A stretch of 16,560 nucleotides of DNA from Taibaiella sp. GTDB taxonomy: Bacteria > Bacteroidota > Bacteroidia > Chitinophagales > Chitinophagaceae. Shown here piece after piece: positions 15,365 to 16,560 of this stretch. The position numbers and the translations under genes were made by a program. The notes beneath the pieces were generated by a model. That model made no database searches. It worked only from the letters and a program-made list of their open reading frames with translations, and was not told the DNA's origin. The DNA lies in the NCBI GenBank assembly GCA_019454705.1, contig JACFNS010000015.1, positions 1 through 16,560 on the forward strand, written 5' to 3'. Numbering within the stretch: the first letter of the stretch is position 1; every line of letters starts with the position of its first letter.

Positions 15365-16560
15365 CTATTCTGTAGCAGCAGTTGGTTTGCGAAGACTACC
15401 CGCCAAAACAAATGTTTCGGCAGCCAGCATTAACAGGGCTAAAATAACACAAACTTTCCAAAGCGGGAAACTACCCCAGTTGCTGCGCCCGCCTTTACTG
15501 CTTATTTCATCAGCGCTCACTACCTGTACATCAGTTCCGGCCCATATATCTTCAATGTTGCCAATATCTATGGTTGCCAGGTCCGATTCTGCCTTGTTAT
15601 TGTTCACTGCTATAATAGTGGTATCACTGCCGGGGGCTGCCAGGGTATAAAATCCGGGGCTCGCCACCACTTCATCCAAAAACACATGCAAGCCTGCGCC
15701 GTACGTACGCTGTGGGGGTATCGCCTCGTTGCCGTTGTGGTATAGCCTCACCATGTTACGGTCATTTATATTGTTCAGTGGTATGTAGGCAGGCTGCCTG
15801 GCCCCCAATGTCAGCGCATATACATTGCCGCCCTTCGACTGCACTGCCATTTGGTACAGGGACGGTGCGAAAAAATAACTGGACGGGAAATTACCCGACT
15901 GCAAATCTATACCAGTAGATAGTATATATAACTGCCCGGTATAAGGGCTGTACTGTGCAAACATGGGGTCGCCATTGCGGAAGCTGAGTATAGACTGCCT
16001 GTTGGCTGTAAGGCCCGACTGTAATACATAATGCCAGTTAGCAACCGGTAGCTGTACATTTTCAGGTATTGATTCGAATAAATCACGCACAAGGGTACTG
16101 CCCTGTTGCAGGGTGTTAGCAGCTTGCGATGCTGTATCTATACCTGATATAGATATGTCACTGATTTCTTTTAATCCGTCGTTGAGGGCGGTGTAGTTAT
16201 TCGTCCTGCCGGGGAATATGCACACCGTTTGCCCCAACTGTTGTGCCTTGGCCAGTTGTTTACCCAGCTCTGCACTGATGCGGGTACAACCATTCAGTAT
16301 GACCAGGTTGTATTCAGTCCAGTCTGCCGGGGGAGTATTGATATTTACATTATTCAGCCTGAAACCATTGTACGCCCTGAAAGCAGCCTGTATATACGGG
16401 CTGGGCGCACCTTCGTTCAGCGCTAATACCGACAGATTGGGCGTGCTGTGTGCTGTAATACGGAAGGTATCGTCAAAACGCACTGATTCGTCGCCTATTA
16501 CCAGTTCTATCTGTTGCCAGGCCGCATCATTCACCCTGAAGCTGATTGTATCACTACTTT
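15365..16560 (-). CDS. BatA-family membrane protein, C-terminal part (N-terminus outside window)
   Basis: The frame is open to the right edge (it reads SSDTISFRVNDAAW before the GTG at 16534), so 397 residues of a longer protein are seen. The visible part resembles the extracytoplasmic region of Bacteroidetes BatA-domain proteins. It has a stretch with LSVLALNEGAPSPYIQAAF and LVILNGCTRISAELGKQL, typical of a von Willebrand- or glutamine-amidotransferase-like alpha/beta domain without a clear metal site, then beta-rich segments. A final membrane helix (LWKVCVILALLMLAAETFVL) and a short basic tail follow. Family members begin with two membrane helices, which would lie past base 16560. Bat proteins are linked to aerotolerance and envelope stress, but the role of this subtype is unknown. 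It is the first visible gene of the minus-strand cluster. Confidence 0.75.
   Translation of the reverse strand, partial: SSDTISFRVNDAAWQQIELVIGDESVRFDDTFRITAHSTPNLSVLALNEGAPSPYIQAAFRAYNGFRLNNVNINTPPADWTEYNLVILNGCTRISAELGKQLAKAQQLGQTVCIFPGRTNNYTALNDGLKEISDISISGIDTASQAANTLQQGSTLVRDLFESIPENVQLPVANWHYVLQSGLTANRQSILSFRNGDPMFAQYSPYTGQLYILSTGIDLQSGNFPSSYFFAPSLYQMAVQSKGGNVYALTLGARQPAYIPLNNINDRNMVRLYHNGNEAIPPQRTYGAGLHVFLDEVVASPGFYTLAAPGSDTTIIAVNNNKAESDLATIDIGNIEDIWAGTDVQVVSADEISSKGGRSNWGSFPLWKVCVILALLMLAAETFVLAGSLRKPTAATE

Overview
The window reads as chromosomal DNA of a Bacteroidetes bacterium, probably from the Chitinophagales/Sphingobacteriales side. The support is a Bacteroidetes-type TamB/TamL pair with a lipidated BamA-like protein, a BatA-family protein beside a dihydroorotase-like protein and a DUF4199 protein, a Toprim-like DUF6371 fragment, weak or absent Shine-Dalgarno sequences, and promoter-like TAnnTTTG boxes. 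The genus is not resolved.

Plus strand, left to right. Bases 1-335 hold the 3' end of a DUF6371/Toprim-like gene of a kind common in Bacteroidetes mobile elements. A non-coding gap (336-668) carries a 182-base set of nested palindromes (381-562). Then comes icmF (669-4070), a fused adenosylcobalamin-dependent acyl-CoA mutase with its own GTPase chaperone domain. Four bases later begins an AT-rich gene for a secreted helical-repeat protein of unknown function (4075-5043). After a 146-base AT-rich gap, tamB (5190-9980, TTG start) and tamL (9992-12304, GTG start) form an outer-membrane assembly operon.

Minus strand, right to left. The window enters a BatA-family membrane protein (15365-16560, N-terminus outside). 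It is followed at very tight spacing by a dihydroorotase-like protein lacking most metal-binding and catalytic residues (14066-15358), a four-helix DUF4199 membrane protein (13512-14063), and a membrane-anchored family 2 glycosyltransferase (12556-13512, 1-base overlap). After 68 bases there is a 59-residue two-helix membrane protein (12308-12487) that stops 3 bases from the end of tamL.

The contents are mostly core metabolism and envelope biogenesis. TamB and TamL should act together in moving material to, or assembling proteins in, the outer membrane. The minus-strand cluster looks like one transcription unit with an envelope theme. No new defence or mobile system is visible. The most interesting points are the nested palindrome element, the apparently dead dihydroorotase relative, the mixed substrate-pocket residues of the mutase, and the short gene facing tamL.
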